In this document: positions 8,495-25,174 of the stretch, in pieces
How the letters are laid out: every line of letters starts with the position of its first letter
Numbering within the stretch: position 1 is the stretch's first letter
Assembly (NCBI GenBank): GCA_903898675.1
Contig: CAIUGM010000022.1
Location: forward strand, 186,001 to 250,000
Direction of reading: 5' to 3'
Origin: an uncultured Verrucomicrobiota bacterium
GTDB lineage: Bacteria > Verrucomicrobiota > Verrucomicrobiia > Opitutales > Opitutaceae
DNA length: 64,000 nucleotides
Position numbers and translations under genes: made by a program
The notes under the pieces: generated by a model
Databases searched by the model: none
What the model was told of the DNA's origin: nothing
What the model saw: only the letters and a program-made list of their open reading frames with translations

Positions 8495-8695
8495 TCAGGC
8501 GGCCTTCACGGTCTTCTTCTGCTGGAGAATGGTCTCCAGGCGGGCGATATCCTTGCGGTACTCGCGGAGCAGGTGCGGTTTCTCAACCTGGCCGGTGTTC
8601 TTGCGCAGGCGGAGCTGGAGCAGCTTTTCGCGGGTCTCGCGGAGCTGGGTGGTAATCTCGGACGGGGCGAGATCGCGGATTTCTTTGGAAGTCAT
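8495..8695 (-). CDS. rpmC: 50S ribosomal protein L29
   Basis: 66-aa two-helix protein at the 50S tunnel exit, near the SRP and trigger-factor docking site. It has [32 protein letters not shown], quoted here in part as [12 protein letters not shown] and [11 protein letters not shown], then [11 protein letters not shown]. An AGGAGAA SD lies 9 nt upstream of the ATG. Confidence 0.96.
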   Translation of the reverse strand: MTSKEIRDLAPSEITTQLRETREKLLQLRLRKNTGQVEKPHLLREYRKDIARLETILQQKKTVKAA

Positions 8696-8716
8696 GACAG
8701 TCGTTCTCCTGGAGGA

Positions 8717-9139
8717 TTAGGCGGCGGTGCCTTCGCGGACGATGAAACGGCAGCGGAAAGGCAACTTGGCGTCGGCGAGGCGGAAGGCCTCGCGGGCAAT
8801 GGTGAGCGGCACGCCGGCGAGCTCGAAGAGCACGGCGCCGGGCTTGATGACGGCCACGTAAAATTCAACGGGACCCTTACCCTGGCCCATGCGGACCTCG
8901 GCGGGCTTCTTGGTCACGGGCTTGTGCGGGAAGATCCGGATCCAAAGCTTGCCCTTGCGCTTCAGGTGGCGGGCGATGGTGACGCGGGCAGCCTCAATCT
9001 GCTGGCCGGTCATGGGGCCGCGGGAAAGGGACTGCAGGCCGAATTCGCCAAAGGCGAGTGTGTTGCCGCGCTTGGCATTGCCAGCGCGGGAGCCTTTCAT
9101 CGTCTTGCGGTATTTGGTGCGGGCGGGTGCGAGAGCCAT
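8717..9139 (-). CDS. rplP: 50S ribosomal protein L16
   Basis: 140-aa protein near the peptidyl transferase centre/A-site tRNA. Conserved stretches are [31 protein letters not shown] and [20 protein letters not shown]. The start is preceded by heptad-phased repeats rather than an SD sequence. It lies 52 nt after rpsC. Confidence 0.97.
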   Translation of the reverse strand: MALAPARTKYRKTMKGSRAGNAKRGNTLAFGEFGLQSLSRGPMTGQQIEAARVTIARHLKRKGKLWIRIFPHKPVTKKPAEVRMGQGKGPVEFYVAVIKPGAVLFELAGVPLTIAREAFRLADAKLPFRCRFIVREGTAA

Positions 9140-9145
9140 GGTATC

Positions 9146-9180
9146 AGTAGCTGTAAGCTTTAAGTTCTAAGCCGTAAGCC
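9146..9180 (-). repeat. Heptad-phased degenerate repeat in the rpsC-rplP leader
   Basis: Four exact-length 7-mers of form NTAAGYY lie at 9153-9159, 9160-9166, 9167-9173 and 9174-9180, with the TAAG core exactly every 7 bp. A shortened unit (GTAGCT) occupies 9147-9152. The array ends 7 nt from the rplP start codon, in place of a ribosome binding site. Function unknown. Confidence 0.6.
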
Positions 9181-9191
9181 GGGTCAGAGGG

Positions 9192-9821
9192 TTAGTTGGA
9201 TTCGTCTTTTTTGCAGATCCAGCATTTGACACCGATCTTGCCCCAGACGGTCTGGGCCTCGGCAAAGCCGTAATCGATGTTCTCGCGCAGGGTCTGCAGC
9301 GGGATGCGGCCCTGGCGCTGCCATTCACGGCGGGCGATGTCGGCGCCACCGAGGCGGCCGGAGCACTGGATCTTGATGCCGTCGATGCCGAGCGACATCG
9401 CGATCTGGATGGATTTCTTGATGGCGCGGCGGAAGGCGACGCGGCGCTCGAGCTGGAGCGCGACGTTCTCGGCCACAAGCTGGGCCTCGATCTCGGGCTT
9501 CTTGACTTCCTGGATGTCGAGCAGGACTTCCTTGCCTGTGAGCTTGGCGAGCTGCGCCTTCATGTTCTCCACTTCCTGGCCCTTCTTGCCGATGACAATG
9601 CCGGGGCGGGCGGTGAAGATCTTCACGCGGACGCGGTTGCCGGCGCGCTCAATGAAGATGCGCGGCACCGAGGCCTGCTTGAGTTTTTCCATCAGGGTGG
9701 TCCGGATGACCTGGTCCTCGTGGAGCAGCTTGGCGAAATCCTTCTTGCGCGCGAACCAGCGTGACTGCCAGTTGCGGCGGACGGCGAGGCGGAAGCCTGT
9801 TGGGTTGGTCTTTTGTCCCAT
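9192..9821 (-). CDS. rpsC: 30S ribosomal protein S3
   Basis: 209-aa protein at the mRNA entry channel with helicase-related function. It starts [20 protein letters not shown], has the KH motif around [16 protein letters not shown], and the [14 protein letters not shown] and [15 protein letters not shown] segments. The 21 nt before the ATG are G-free in the transcript with no SD. rplV ends 8 nt upstream. Confidence 0.97.
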   Translation of the reverse strand: MGQKTNPTGFRLAVRRNWQSRWFARKKDFAKLLHEDQVIRTTLMEKLKQASVPRIFIERAGNRVRVKIFTARPGIVIGKKGQEVENMKAQLAKLTGKEVLLDIQEVKKPEIEAQLVAENVALQLERRVAFRRAIKKSIQIAMSLGIDGIKIQCSGRLGGADIARREWQRQGRIPLQTLRENIDYGFAEAQTVWGKIGVKCWICKKDESN

Positions 9822-9829
9822 GGTAAGAG

Positions 9830-10171
9830 TTAGTTGGATTTGCCGTCGGAGAGGATGATGCGCAGGTGTGACATGCGCTTGACGCGGGGTTTGGCGGAGC
9901 CGCGGGCGCCGGCCTTGAAGCGCTTGAGGACGGGGCCGTTCTCGATCAGCGCGCGATGGACGACGAGCTGGTCGGCCGAGATGCTGTTGTTGTTCTCGGC
10001 GTTGGCCACGGCGCTCTTCAGCGTCTTGACGAGCAGGCGGGACGACTTGCGCGGGATGAGCGTGAGAAAGTCGATGGCCTCGTTGACACTGCGGCCCTGG
10101 ATGAGGCGCGCGACTTCGCGGACCTTCTTGGGCGACATGTGCGCGTTGCGGGTGAGAGCTTGGATTTCCAT
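9830..10171 (-). CDS. rplV: 50S ribosomal protein L22
   Basis: 113-aa protein lining the exit tunnel; its beta-hairpin contributes to the macrolide-sensitive constriction. It begins [20 protein letters not shown] and ends in [19 protein letters not shown], with the hairpin region [13 protein letters not shown] chose the ATG at 10171 (GGAACACCACC upstream) over a longer in-frame reading overlapping rpsS. Confidence 0.95.
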   Translation of the reverse strand: MEIQALTRNAHMSPKKVREVARLIQGRSVNEAIDFLTLIPRKSSRLLVKTLKSAVANAENNNSISADQLVVHRALIENGPVLKRFKAGARGSAKPRVKRMSHLRIILSDGKSN

Positions 10172-10197
10172 GGTGGTGTTCCGGTTGGGCCGAGGCC

Positions 10198-10476
10198 TCA
10201 AATTTCCTTACGGGTCATGCCACCGTGCGACTTGAAGATGCGCGTGGGGGCGAACTCGCCGAGCTTGTGGCCGACCATGTTCTCCGTGATGTACACGGCG
10301 ACGTGGCTCTTGCCGTTGTGCACACTGATGGTGTGACCGACGAACTCGGGCGTGATGGTTGAGCGGCGGCTCCAAGTCTGGATGGGCTTGCGCGTGCCGG
10401 CGATCTTGGCCGCCTTCTGGATTTTCTCCAGGAGGTGGTAATCGACGAAGTAACCTTTTTTGATCGAACGTGCCAT
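10198..10476 (-). CDS. rpsS: 30S ribosomal protein S19
   Basis: 92-aa 30S head protein that complexes with S13. It has [39 protein letters not shown] and [20 protein letters not shown]. Normal length and canonical position between rplB and rplV. Confidence 0.97.
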   Translation of the reverse strand: MARSIKKGYFVDYHLLEKIQKAAKIAGTRKPIQTWSRRSTITPEFVGHTISVHNGKSHVAVYITENMVGHKLGEFAPTRIFKSHGGMTRKEI

Positions 10477-10506
10477 GGTGGGACGAAGTAGGAGTTAAAG
10501 CGGGGG

Positions 10507-11373
10507 TTACTTCTTGCCGCGCGGCGGACGGCCGTTGGCGCGGATGAGAATGAAGGAGCTGGACAGCTTGGTGCGGCGGCGCGTCGGGAAACCCTTCGCG
10601 AGCTGGCCCCAAGGCGAGACGAGGTGCTGGCGACCGCCACCACCCTTCGATTTGCCCTGACCGCCACCGTTCGGGTGGTCGACCGGGTTCATCGCGACGC
10701 CGCGCACGCGCGGACGGCGGCCGAGCCAGCGGTTGCGGCCGGCCTTGCCGAGCTTGCGCTTGCTGTGGTCGGCATTGGAAACCTCGCCGATCGTGGCGCG
10801 GCACTGCGCGTTCACGAGGCGGGTCTCGCCGGAAGCCATCTTGATCTGCGCGTAACCGTTCTCGATGGCGACGAGCTCGACCGAGGTGCCGGCGGAGCGG
10901 GCGATCTGCGCGCCACGGCCGGGCAGCAGCTCGACGGCGTGCAGCTTGGTGGCGGGCGGGATGCCGGCCAGCTGGAAGGAATTGCCGGGACGGAAATCGT
11001 TGGTGTCGGTCTTCACCGCGCTGTACACCGCGTCGCCCACCTTCAGGCCCTGGGGCGCGAGGATGTAGCTCTTGGTGCCGTCGGTATAGGCGAGGAGCGC
11101 GAGGAGCGCGGTGCGGTTGGGATCGTATTCGATCGCCTGGACCTTGGCCGGCATGTCGAGCTTGGTGCGCTTGAAGTCGATGATGCGGTAGAGCTTCTTG
11201 TGACCGCCGCCGCGACGGCGCGACGTGATGCGACCGTAGGTGTTGCGGCCGCCGGTCTTACTCTTGGACTCGACGAGCGAGCGCTCGGGGCGCTTCTTGG
11301 AAATGTCATCCGGGCGGTTCAGGGTGGTGAACCGGAGGGACGCGGTAAGGGGACGGAATGATTTAAGTGCCAT
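10507..11373 (-). CDS. rplB: 50S ribosomal protein L2
   Basis: 288-aa protein needed for subunit association and the peptidyl transferase centre. Motifs: KTGGRNTYGRITSRRRGGGH, YDPNRTALLALLAY, LLPGRGAQIARSAGTSVELV, and GVAMNPVDHPNGGGQGKSKG with the functional His. Slightly longer than E. coli L2 (273 aa). The GGAGACCACCCACC leader resembles those of rplN, rplJ and rplF. Confidence 0.97.
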   Translation of the reverse strand: MALKSFRPLTASLRFTTLNRPDDISKKRPERSLVESKSKTGGRNTYGRITSRRRGGGHKKLYRIIDFKRTKLDMPAKVQAIEYDPNRTALLALLAYTDGTKSYILAPQGLKVGDAVYSAVKTDTNDFRPGNSFQLAGIPPATKLHAVELLPGRGAQIARSAGTSVELVAIENGYAQIKMASGETRLVNAQCRATIGEVSNADHSKRKLGKAGRNRWLGRRPRVRGVAMNPVDHPNGGGQGKSKGGGGRQHLVSPWGQLAKGFPTRRRTKLSSSFILIRANGRPPRGKK

Positions 11374-11392
11374 GGTGGGTGGTCTCCGGGGC

Positions 11393-11677
11393 TCAGGTGA
11401 GCTCGATCTTGTCGCCCGACTTCAGGGTGACGATGGCGCGCTTGCTGGCGGAACTGATGATGGGGAGGCCGCGGCGGGACTTCTTCGGCTTGCCCTTGCG
11501 GTTCATGATGTTCACGCGCGTGACGCTGACCTTGAAGGTCTGCTCGACGGCGGCGCGCACGGTGTGCTTCGTGGCGGACGGGAACACCTCAAAGGTGTAT
11601 TGGCCGTAATTCGAAGAGAGCTTGTTGGACTTCTCCGTCAGACGGATGCTTTTGAGAATTTTATCGGCGTTAATCAT
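11393..11677 (-). CDS. rplW: 50S ribosomal protein L23
   Basis: 94-aa tunnel-exit protein and docking site for trigger factor/SRP. It shows IRLTEKSNKLSSNYGQYTFE and VSVTRVNIMNRKGKPKKSRRG. Its ATG overlaps the rplD stop by 4 nt (ATGA), and a CGGAGCCCAGTC SD-like site lies within rplD. Confidence 0.96.
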   Translation of the reverse strand: MINADKILKSIRLTEKSNKLSSNYGQYTFEVFPSATKHTVRAAVEQTFKVSVTRVNIMNRKGKPKKSRRGLPIISSASKRAIVTLKSGDKIELT

Positions 11678-12306
11678 GACTGGGCTCCGTTGGCGCGGGC
11701 GATGATCTTCTCGAGCGCCTTGCTGGAAACGACGATCCAGCTGAAGGTGACGAGATCGAGGGTGTTAAGCTTGGAGGCTTCCTGCAGCGTGACGCGCTTC
11801 AGGTTGCGGGCGGCGCGGGTTGCCTCGGTCGTGAACGGGGCGTCCACGATGAGCACCTTGCCCTTGGGGGCGATGCGGCCGATGACCAGGTTCATGACCT
11901 TGGCCTTCGCGTCCTTGGCGGTGAAGGTCTCGATGACGCTGACGTCACCGGCCGACACGCGGTCGAACAGGGCACGGTTGAAAGCGAGGGCCTTCACCTT
12001 GCCGTTGATCTTCTTCGAATAGTCGCGGGGCTTCGGGCCGAACACGACACCACCACCGCTCCAGAGCGGCGAGCGGTTGGAACCGGCGCGGGCGCGGCCG
12101 GTGCCCTTCTGGGCCCACGGCTTCTTGCCACCGCCACGGACTTCGCCGCGGGTCTTGGTGGAGTGGGTGCCGAGGCGGGCGTTGGCGCGGTGGGCGACGA
12201 CGACTTCCTTGACTGCTTGCAGGCCCTTGGTGCCCTCGAAGGTCGGGAAGTTGAAATCAGCTTCGTGACTCTGCGTGGCGTCGGGTGTGAAAATTTTGAG
12301 CTTCAT
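11674..12306 (-). CDS. rplD: 50S ribosomal protein L4
   Basis: 210-aa exit-tunnel protein; in E. coli also the S10-operon repressor. Diagnostic features are the loop segment THSTKTRGEVRGGGKKPWAQ followed by KGTGRARAGSNRSPLWSGGG, and FGPKPRDYSKKINGKVKALA. It overlaps rplW by 4 nt. A GGAGAAC SD lies 10 nt before the ATG. Confidence 0.97.
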   Translation of the reverse strand: MKLKIFTPDATQSHEADFNFPTFEGTKGLQAVKEVVVAHRANARLGTHSTKTRGEVRGGGKKPWAQKGTGRARAGSNRSPLWSGGGVVFGPKPRDYSKKINGKVKALAFNRALFDRVSAGDVSVIETFTAKDAKAKVMNLVIGRIAPKGKVLIVDAPFTTEATRAARNLKRVTLQEASKLNTLDLVTFSWIVVSSKALEKIIARANGAQS

Positions 12307-12326
12307 GGGATGATGTTCTCCGGGGC

Positions 12327-12974
12327 TTAGGCTTTGGCCGGCTTGGCTTTCTTGCCGGAGCGGATGATGACATCGTCGCCGTTGGCGCCGGGGATGGCGC
12401 CCTTGACGAGGATCAGGTTCTTCTCGGCGATGATCTTCACGACGCGCAGATTCTGCACGGTGCGGAAATCACTGCCCATGTGGCCGGGCATGCGCTGGTT
12501 CTTCCAGACGCGGCCGGGGGTCTGGCGCATACCGACCGAACCGATGCGGCGGTGGAACATCGAGCCGTGGGCGGCGGGACCGCCGGCGACCCGGAAGCGC
12601 TTGACGACGCCCTGGAAGCCCTTGCCCTTCGAAACGCCGATCACGTCGACGATCTGGCCTTCCGCGAAGACCGCGACCGTGATGACGTCGCCGGCCTTGC
12701 CGGAAAACGCCTCGGTGAGGCGGACTTCATTCAGCACGCGGGGTGTGGAATCGAGGCCGGCCTTCTTGGCGTGGCTGGATTCGGCCTTGGAGGCGTTCTT
12801 CGCCTTCTGGGCACCGAAGCCGAGTTGCACGGCGTTGTAGCCGTCAGACTCAATGGTCTTGATTTGAACGACCGGGCACGGGCCGGCTTCAACCACGGTG
12901 ACCGGGACCAAGACGTTTTGAGCGTCGTAGACCTGGGTCATGCCGATTTTTTTTCCTAATAGTGTAGCGATCAT
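12327..12974 (-). CDS. rplC: 50S ribosomal protein L3
   Basis: 215-aa early-assembly 50S protein reaching the peptidyl transferase centre. It starts MIATLLGKKIGMTQVYD, with SKGKGFQGVVKRFRVAGGPA, GSMFHRRIGSVGMRQTPGRV and RMPGHMGSDFRTVQNLRVV. The 105-nt gap upstream contains a strong bipartite hairpin and a largely G-poor stretch before the ATG; there is no SD. Confidence 0.97.
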   Translation of the reverse strand: MIATLLGKKIGMTQVYDAQNVLVPVTVVEAGPCPVVQIKTIESDGYNAVQLGFGAQKAKNASKAESSHAKKAGLDSTPRVLNEVRLTEAFSGKAGDVITVAVFAEGQIVDVIGVSKGKGFQGVVKRFRVAGGPAAHGSMFHRRIGSVGMRQTPGRVWKNQRMPGHMGSDFRTVQNLRVVKIIAEKNLILVKGAIPGANGDDVIIRSGKKAKPAKA

Positions 12975-13022
12975 GGGCTAAGTGGTAGGTGGAGGGTTTA
13001 GTTCCGTTTGTTTAGACCTACT

Positions 13023-13057
13023 TTAGCAAGGGCCGGCGGAAGCCGGCTGGCTGCTAA
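13023..13057 (-). promoter_or_regulatory. Bipartite hairpin in the rpsJ-rplC leader
   Basis: An inner perfect stem GCCGGC-GGAA-GCCGGC (13032-13047) with a GNRA-like tetraloop is enclosed by an outer stem TTAGCA/TGCTAA (13023-13028/13052-13057), separated by a small internal loop. It occupies the centre of the longest gap in the S10 segment. The composition and two-tier form suggest a protein-binding leader, possibly for L3/L4 feedback, but no T-run follows. That function is inferred. Confidence 0.5.
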
Positions 13058-13079
13058 GATGGTATGTGAGAGGGAAAGT

Positions 13080-13388
13080 TTAGACGTTGATGGTAATGTC
13101 CACGCCGGACGGGAGATTGAGTTTCTTGAGCTCGTCGACGGTCTGCGCAGTGGGCTCAAGGATGTCGATGAGACGCTTGTGCGTGCGGGACTCGAACTGC
13201 TCCATGGACTTCTTGTCGACGTGCGGGGAGCGGTTGACGGAAAGCTTCACGATGTGGGTCGGGAGCGGGATCGGGCCCGAGACGCGGGCGCCGGAGCGCT
13301 TGGCGGTTTCCACGATTTCCAGCGCTGACTGGTCGATGACGCGATAGTCATAGCCCTGGAGTTTGATGCGGATGCGTTGACCTTTCAT
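13080..13388 (-). CDS. rpsJ: 30S ribosomal protein S10
   Basis: 102-aa 30S head protein that doubles as NusE in transcription antitermination complexes. It has [40 protein letters not shown] and [16 protein letters not shown]. It follows fusA by 27 nt, so the S10 operon has no obvious separate start here. Confidence 0.97.
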   Translation of the reverse strand: MKGQRIRIKLQGYDYRVIDQSALEIVETAKRSGARVSGPIPLPTHIVKLSVNRSPHVDKKSMEQFESRTHKRLIDILEPTAQTVDELKKLNLPSGVDITINV

Positions 13389-13415
13389 GACGGTATAAAG
13401 AACGAGGGTTAAAAA

Positions 13416-15611
13416 TCAGGTGCGGGCCGGGCCCTTGGCGTTGGTCTCGACGATCTTGGCAAGCTGCGAGTTAGGGACCTGGGCGAAGTGAGACGGCGTA
13501 ATGGAGGCACTGGCACGGCCCTTCGAGAGGGAGCGGATATCGGTGACGTAACCGAAAAGGAGTTCGAGGGGAACGTGTGCCGTAATGATGCACGCGCCGC
13601 TCTTGTTATCCATACCCTGGATCTGGCCGCGACGACGGTTGATGTCGCCCATCAGGTCGCCCTGATACTCTTCCGGGGTGGTAACCTCGACGCCCATGAT
13701 GGGCTCGAGCAAAATCGGGTTGGCCTTCTTCATCGCGTCCTTGAACGCGAAGATGCCGGCCATCTTGAACGCCATTTCGGACGAGTCGACGTCGTGGAAT
13801 GAGCCATCGACGATGCGCACGATGACGTCCACCACCGGGAAGCCGGCGATGACACCATTGTTCGCGCCCTCGAGCAGACCGTCGGTCGACGGCTTGATAA
13901 ATTCCTTCGGGATCGAGCCGCCCACGGTCTCGTTGATGATCTCGACGCCCTTGCCCTTCTCGTTCGGCTCAATCTTGACGACGACATGGCCGTACTGGCC
14001 CTTGCCACCGGACTGGCGGATGAACTTACCTTCGCCGTCCGCACCCTTCTGGATGGTCTCACGGTAGGCGATCTGGGGTTTGCCGGAAGTGGCCTCGACC
14101 TTGAACTCGCGCTTCATGCGGTCGATGATGATCTCGAGATGCAGTTCGCCCATGCCGGCGAGAATGGTCTGGCCCGTGTCCTGATCGGTCTTGACGCGCA
14201 GGGTCGGGTCCTCGGCGACAAGGCGCTGGAGTGCGATGCCGAGTTTTTCCTGGTCAGCCTTGGAGTTCGGCTCGATGGACATCGAGATGACAGGCTCCGG
14301 GAACGACGGTGGCTCGAGACGGATATCGAAATCCTCGTCGCAGAGCGTATCGCCCGTGATGACGTCCTTGATGCCGACGACCGCACAAATGTCACCCGCG
14401 TAGGCGACTTCGATTTCCTCGCGCTCGATGGCGCGCATGAGGACGAGGCGGGAAACGCGCTCGGTGCGGCGGGTGCGGGGATTGTAGAGGGACATACCGC
14501 GCGGCAGCTGGCCGGTGTAGACGCGGAAGAAAACGAGGCGGCCGACGAAGGGATCGTTCCAGAGCTTGAACGCGAGACCGGCCAGTTTGGCCTTGTCGTT
14601 GACCACAGCCTCGACCGTTTTGCCATCGCTGTCCTGACCCTGCATGGGCGGAACGTCGATCGGGCTGGGGAGGTAATTGACGACGCAATCCAGCAGGCGC
14701 TGGACGCCCTTCTTCTTGAAGGCGGAACCGGGGAACACGCCGGTGAACTGAAGTGAAATGGTGGCCTTGCGGACGCCCAGCATCAGCTCTTCCATGCTGA
14801 TCTCCTGGCCGTTGAGATATTTTTCGGCGATGACGTCGTCGAAATCGCTGACGGCCTCGATCAGCTTGTCGCGATATTCCTTGGCGATCGCCGCATGCTC
14901 GGCCGGGATCGGCACCGTCTTGGGATTCATGCCCAAGGGATCCTTGGGATCATCCTCGAACATATAGGCCACGTTCTGCACGAGATCGATCAGGCCGGTG
15001 AAATTCTCCTCGGCGCCGATCGGCAGATAGAGGGCATGCGCGTTGGCCTTGAGCTTCGTGCGGATGTCGTCGATGCAGCGGTGGAAATTGGCGCCGACGC
15101 GGTCCATCTTGTTGATGAAGGCGATGCGCGGTACGCGGTACTTGTTGGCCTGGCGCCAGACGGTCTCGGACTGGGGTTGTACGCCGGCGACCGCGTCGAA
15201 CACGGCGACGGCACCGTCGAGCACGCGGAGGGAACGCTCCACCTCAGCCGTGAAATCCACGTGTCCGGGAGTGTCGATGATATTGATGCGCTGCTTGATC
15301 CCCTTCCAGGGACCCCAAGAAGCGTTCCAGGCGCAGGAAATAGCGGCGGCGGTGATCGTGATGCCGCGCTCGCGCTCCTGCTCCATCCAATCGGTCACCG
15401 TGGTGCCCTCGTGGACTTCGCCCATCTTATGGACGGCGCCGGAGTAGAAAAGAATGCGCTCGGTCGTGGTCGTCTTGCCGGCGTCGATATGCGCGGCGAT
15501 GCCGATGTTGCGCGTCCACTCGAGCGGGAACGGGCGGTCCTTCGAGTTGACCGGCGAGACCTTGGCCTTGTCGGTGACGACAGTGATATTGATGGGAGAA
15601 GCGACGGACAT
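13416..15611 (-). CDS. fusA: Elongation factor G
   Basis: 731-aa GTPase that drives translocation and ribosome recycling. G1 is AHIDAGKTT (40-48), switch I ERGITI (81-86) is intact, G3 is DTPGHVD and G4 NKMD. Domains II-V follow, with GMGELHLEI and the C-terminal VPLELLFGYVTDIRSLSKGRA. About 27 residues of extra N-terminus precede the family start, and a short insertion (SWGPWKG) lies after switch I. rpsG ends 12 nt upstream and an AAGGAA SD precedes the ATG. tuf is not adjacent, unlike in E. coli. Confidence 0.97.
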   Translation of the reverse strand: MSVASPINITVVTDKAKVSPVNSKDRPFPLEWTRNIGIAAHIDAGKTTTTERILFYSGAVHKMGEVHEGTTVTDWMEQERERGITITAAAISCAWNASWGPWKGIKQRINIIDTPGHVDFTAEVERSLRVLDGAVAVFDAVAGVQPQSETVWRQANKYRVPRIAFINKMDRVGANFHRCIDDIRTKLKANAHALYLPIGAEENFTGLIDLVQNVAYMFEDDPKDPLGMNPKTVPIPAEHAAIAKEYRDKLIEAVSDFDDVIAEKYLNGQEISMEELMLGVRKATISLQFTGVFPGSAFKKKGVQRLLDCVVNYLPSPIDVPPMQGQDSDGKTVEAVVNDKAKLAGLAFKLWNDPFVGRLVFFRVYTGQLPRGMSLYNPRTRRTERVSRLVLMRAIEREEIEVAYAGDICAVVGIKDVITGDTLCDEDFDIRLEPPSFPEPVISMSIEPNSKADQEKLGIALQRLVAEDPTLRVKTDQDTGQTILAGMGELHLEIIIDRMKREFKVEATSGKPQIAYRETIQKGADGEGKFIRQSGGKGQYGHVVVKIEPNEKGKGVEIINETVGGSIPKEFIKPSTDGLLEGANNGVIAGFPVVDVIVRIVDGSFHDVDSSEMAFKMAGIFAFKDAMKKANPILLEPIMGVEVTTPEEYQGDLMGDINRRRGQIQGMDNKSGACIITAHVPLELLFGYVTDIRSLSKGRASASITPSHFAQVPNSQLAKIVETNAKGPART

Positions 15612-15623
15612 GCGAAAGATTCC

Positions 15624-16097
15624 TTACCAGCGGAGATGGGCGAAGGCGCGGTTGGCCTGGGCCATCTTGTGCATCTCTTCCTTCTTCTTCACCACGGAGC
15701 CGGTGTTGTTGTACGCGTCGATGATCTCGGCGGCGATGGCCTCGCGCATCGGCGTGCCCTTGCGGCCGGTGGCGGCCAGCACGATCCAGCGGAGAGCCAG
15801 GCTTTCCTGGCGTTCAAATGAAATTTCCACGGGCACCTGATAGGTGGCGCCACCGACGCGGCGGCTCTTGACCTCGAGCTTCGGGCGGGCGTTTTCCATT
15901 GCACCCATCAGCAGGTCGACCGGGTCGCCCTTCTGGAGCTTCTCGCTCACGCGCTCGAACGCGCCGTAGACGATGCGCTCGGCAAGCGTGCGCTTGCCGC
16001 TCTTCATGATGACATTGATGAGGTGCGTGACCAGCGGGCTGTTGTAACGAACATCCGGAATGGTGATGCGGCGGGTAGCTTTGCGACGACGTGACAT
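15624..16097 (-). CDS. rpsG: 30S ribosomal protein S7
   Basis: 157-aa primary assembly protein of the 30S head; in E. coli the str operon repressor. It starts MSRRRKATRRITIPDVRYNS, with LINVIMKSGKRTLAERIVYG and the C-terminal KKKEEMHKMAQANRAFAHLR. Normal length. Confidence 0.97.
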   Translation of the reverse strand: MSRRRKATRRITIPDVRYNSPLVTHLINVIMKSGKRTLAERIVYGAFERVSEKLQKGDPVDLLMGAMENARPKLEVKSRRVGGATYQVPVEISFERQESLALRWIVLAATGRKGTPMREAIAAEIIDAYNNTGSVVKKKEEMHKMAQANRAFAHLRW

Positions 16098-16119
16098 GGC
16101 GGCTTAAAAAGAACGGGGA

Positions 16120-16506
16120 TTAGGAGGCCTTGGCGGCTTTCGGGCGCTTGACGCCGTACTTGGAACGGGAGCGGCGGCGCTTCTCCACGCCGGTGGCGTC
16201 GAGGGTGCCACGCACGATGTGGTAACGAACGCCGGGGAGATCCTTCACGCGGCCGCCACGCACGAGCACAATCGAGTGCTCCTGCAGGTTGTGGCCCTCA
16301 TCCGGAATGTAGGAAATGACTTCCGTACCATTCGTGAGGCGGACCTTGGCGACCTTGCGGATGGCCGAGTTCGGCTTCTTGGGCGTGCGGGTCATGACCT
16401 GCACACAGACACCGCGGCGGAAGGGGTTACCCTGCAACGCCGGAGCCTTGGACTTCGCCTTGATCTGGCGGCGTCCTTTTCTCACGAGTTGGTTGATGGT
16501 TGGCAT
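16120..16506 (-). CDS. rpsL: 30S ribosomal protein S12
   Basis: 128-aa decoding-centre protein. It has [19 protein letters not shown], with the streptomycin-related Lys, and [18 protein letters not shown] with the conserved Asp. The start [11 protein letters not shown] fixes the N-terminus; an upstream in-frame extension lacks homology. The 36 nt before the ATG are entirely G-free in the transcript, with no SD. First gene of the superoperon. Confidence 0.97.
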   Translation of the reverse strand: MPTINQLVRKGRRQIKAKSKAPALQGNPFRRGVCVQVMTRTPKKPNSAIRKVAKVRLTNGTEVISYIPDEGHNLQEHSIVLVRGGRVKDLPGVRYHIVRGTLDATGVEKRRRSRSKYGVKRPKAAKAS

Positions 16507-16731
16507 GTGGTGAAATGGAAGGTTGGTAAAAGTGGAAAGGGGCGCGGAACCTACCGGAGACGAAGCCTCCGGCAAGCACTATTTCGCGCTTTGAGTGGAA
16601 ACACAAAATCCGAGGGCAAAACCGCCGAATTAGTGACGTCAGGTGCCCCAGCAGTTTGGCTGCGGAGGCTGTAAGTGACGATAGGGACGATTAGAAAAGC
16701 AGGTCGCCAGACTGTAGTTCAAGAGTTAAAT

Positions 16732-16760
16732 CGAATAAACTAAGGAAAAGTTATTCACAA
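16732..16760 (-). promoter_or_regulatory. rpsL: Candidate sigma70-type promoter for the str-S10-spc superoperon
   Basis: On the minus strand TTGTGA (16755-16760) and TATTCG (16732-16737) are 17 bp apart, in the only strongly AT-rich block of the upstream region. Matches to consensus are partial. Transcription from here would give a leader of roughly 220 nt before rpsL. Confidence 0.3.
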
Positions 16761-16865
16761 ATCGGCTCTTCCCCTTCTAAGAACGCACCGGGTTGATTTG
16801 TCACACTCAGAACCAACCCCGTTTTTCCAGCTGATACGGTTCTTCATCACTAGGCTGAGCAAACC

Positions 16866-16920
16866 GGGTAGGGACTGGAGCCCTCAAAAGGCTGGGCGCT
16901 TCGGGCAAGCGCCCCTACCC
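16866..16920. repeat. REP-like palindrome A (GTAG...CTAC ends)
   Basis: Terminal inverted repeats GGGTAGGG/CCCTACCC enclose an inner perfect 8-bp stem GGGCGCTT/AAGCGCCC (16894-16901/16907-16914) with a 5-nt loop. The GTAG 5' tetranucleotide is shared with the palindromes at 45418 and 46668. GTAG/GGAG ends are a known hallmark of bacterial REP elements mobilised by REP-associated transposases; no such transposase lies in the window. Confidence 0.5.
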
Positions 16921-17012
16921 TGCGCTCAAGTGAAAAGCGGATACGTGTATTAGATTATGGCTGCGCTGGAGCCGAAGGTGAGAGTGCGGCTACGACGGCC
17001 CTGGGCGGGCAT

Positions 17013-17043
17013 AAAAAAGCCGCGGACCTTTGTCCGCGGCTTT
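17013..17043 (-). terminator. Rho-independent terminator after rpoC
   Basis: The minus strand has the stem AAAGCCGCGGAC/GTCCGCGGCTTT with a 4-nt AAAG loop, followed by a T6 run (17013-17018 complement). It begins 20 nt after the rpoC stop. Strong GC stem plus U-tract make this the clearest terminator in the window, closing the rif cluster. Confidence 0.92.
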
Positions 17044-17062
17044 GAAGTTGTCTGCAGCGGGC

Positions 17063-21190
<4,128 letters not shown>

Positions 21191-21221
21191 TGTGATTTTG
21201 CTCCCAGTATTGTGTTAAGTG

Positions 21222-25016
<3,795 letters not shown>

Positions 25017-25146
25017 GGAATTTCCCGTGTAGATGTGAACTGAAAAAAGGAGCGGAACTCAGCTGTTCGGCAGCGAACAACCGGCAGTGGGGCGCAGGGA
25101 CGCGGGGTCGCGCTGCGCGGAAAGAACAAATGAAACAAAGCCGAAA

Positions 25147-25174
25147 GACAGGCCGCGGTTGGACACGGCCTGTC
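25147..25174 (-). terminator. Attenuator-like hairpin between rplL and rpoB
   Basis: A perfect 9-bp stem, GACAGGCCG/CGGCCTGTC, with a 10-nt loop is followed on the minus strand by the T-rich sequence TTTCGGCTTTGTTT. It lies 42 nt after rplL and about 130 nt before rpoB. A partial terminator at this position controls the ribosomal protein to RNA polymerase ratio in E. coli; the same role here is inference from position and structure. Confidence 0.6.

Larger units (their letters stand above)
16507..17062 (-). other. 556-nt non-coding region between rpoC and rpsL
   Basis: No credible gene. Reading in transcription order it contains the rpoC terminator (17013-17043), a GTAG...CTAC palindrome (16866-16920), an AT-rich block around 16720-16770 that is the best place for the superoperon promoter, and a leader ending in a 36-nt G-free stretch before rpsL. 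The rest shows no recognisable element. Confidence 0.6.

Noticed and set aside
9146-9180. CRISPR or tandem-repeat locus
   Set aside because: Units are 7 nt with no spacers of constant length and no cas genes anywhere in the window.
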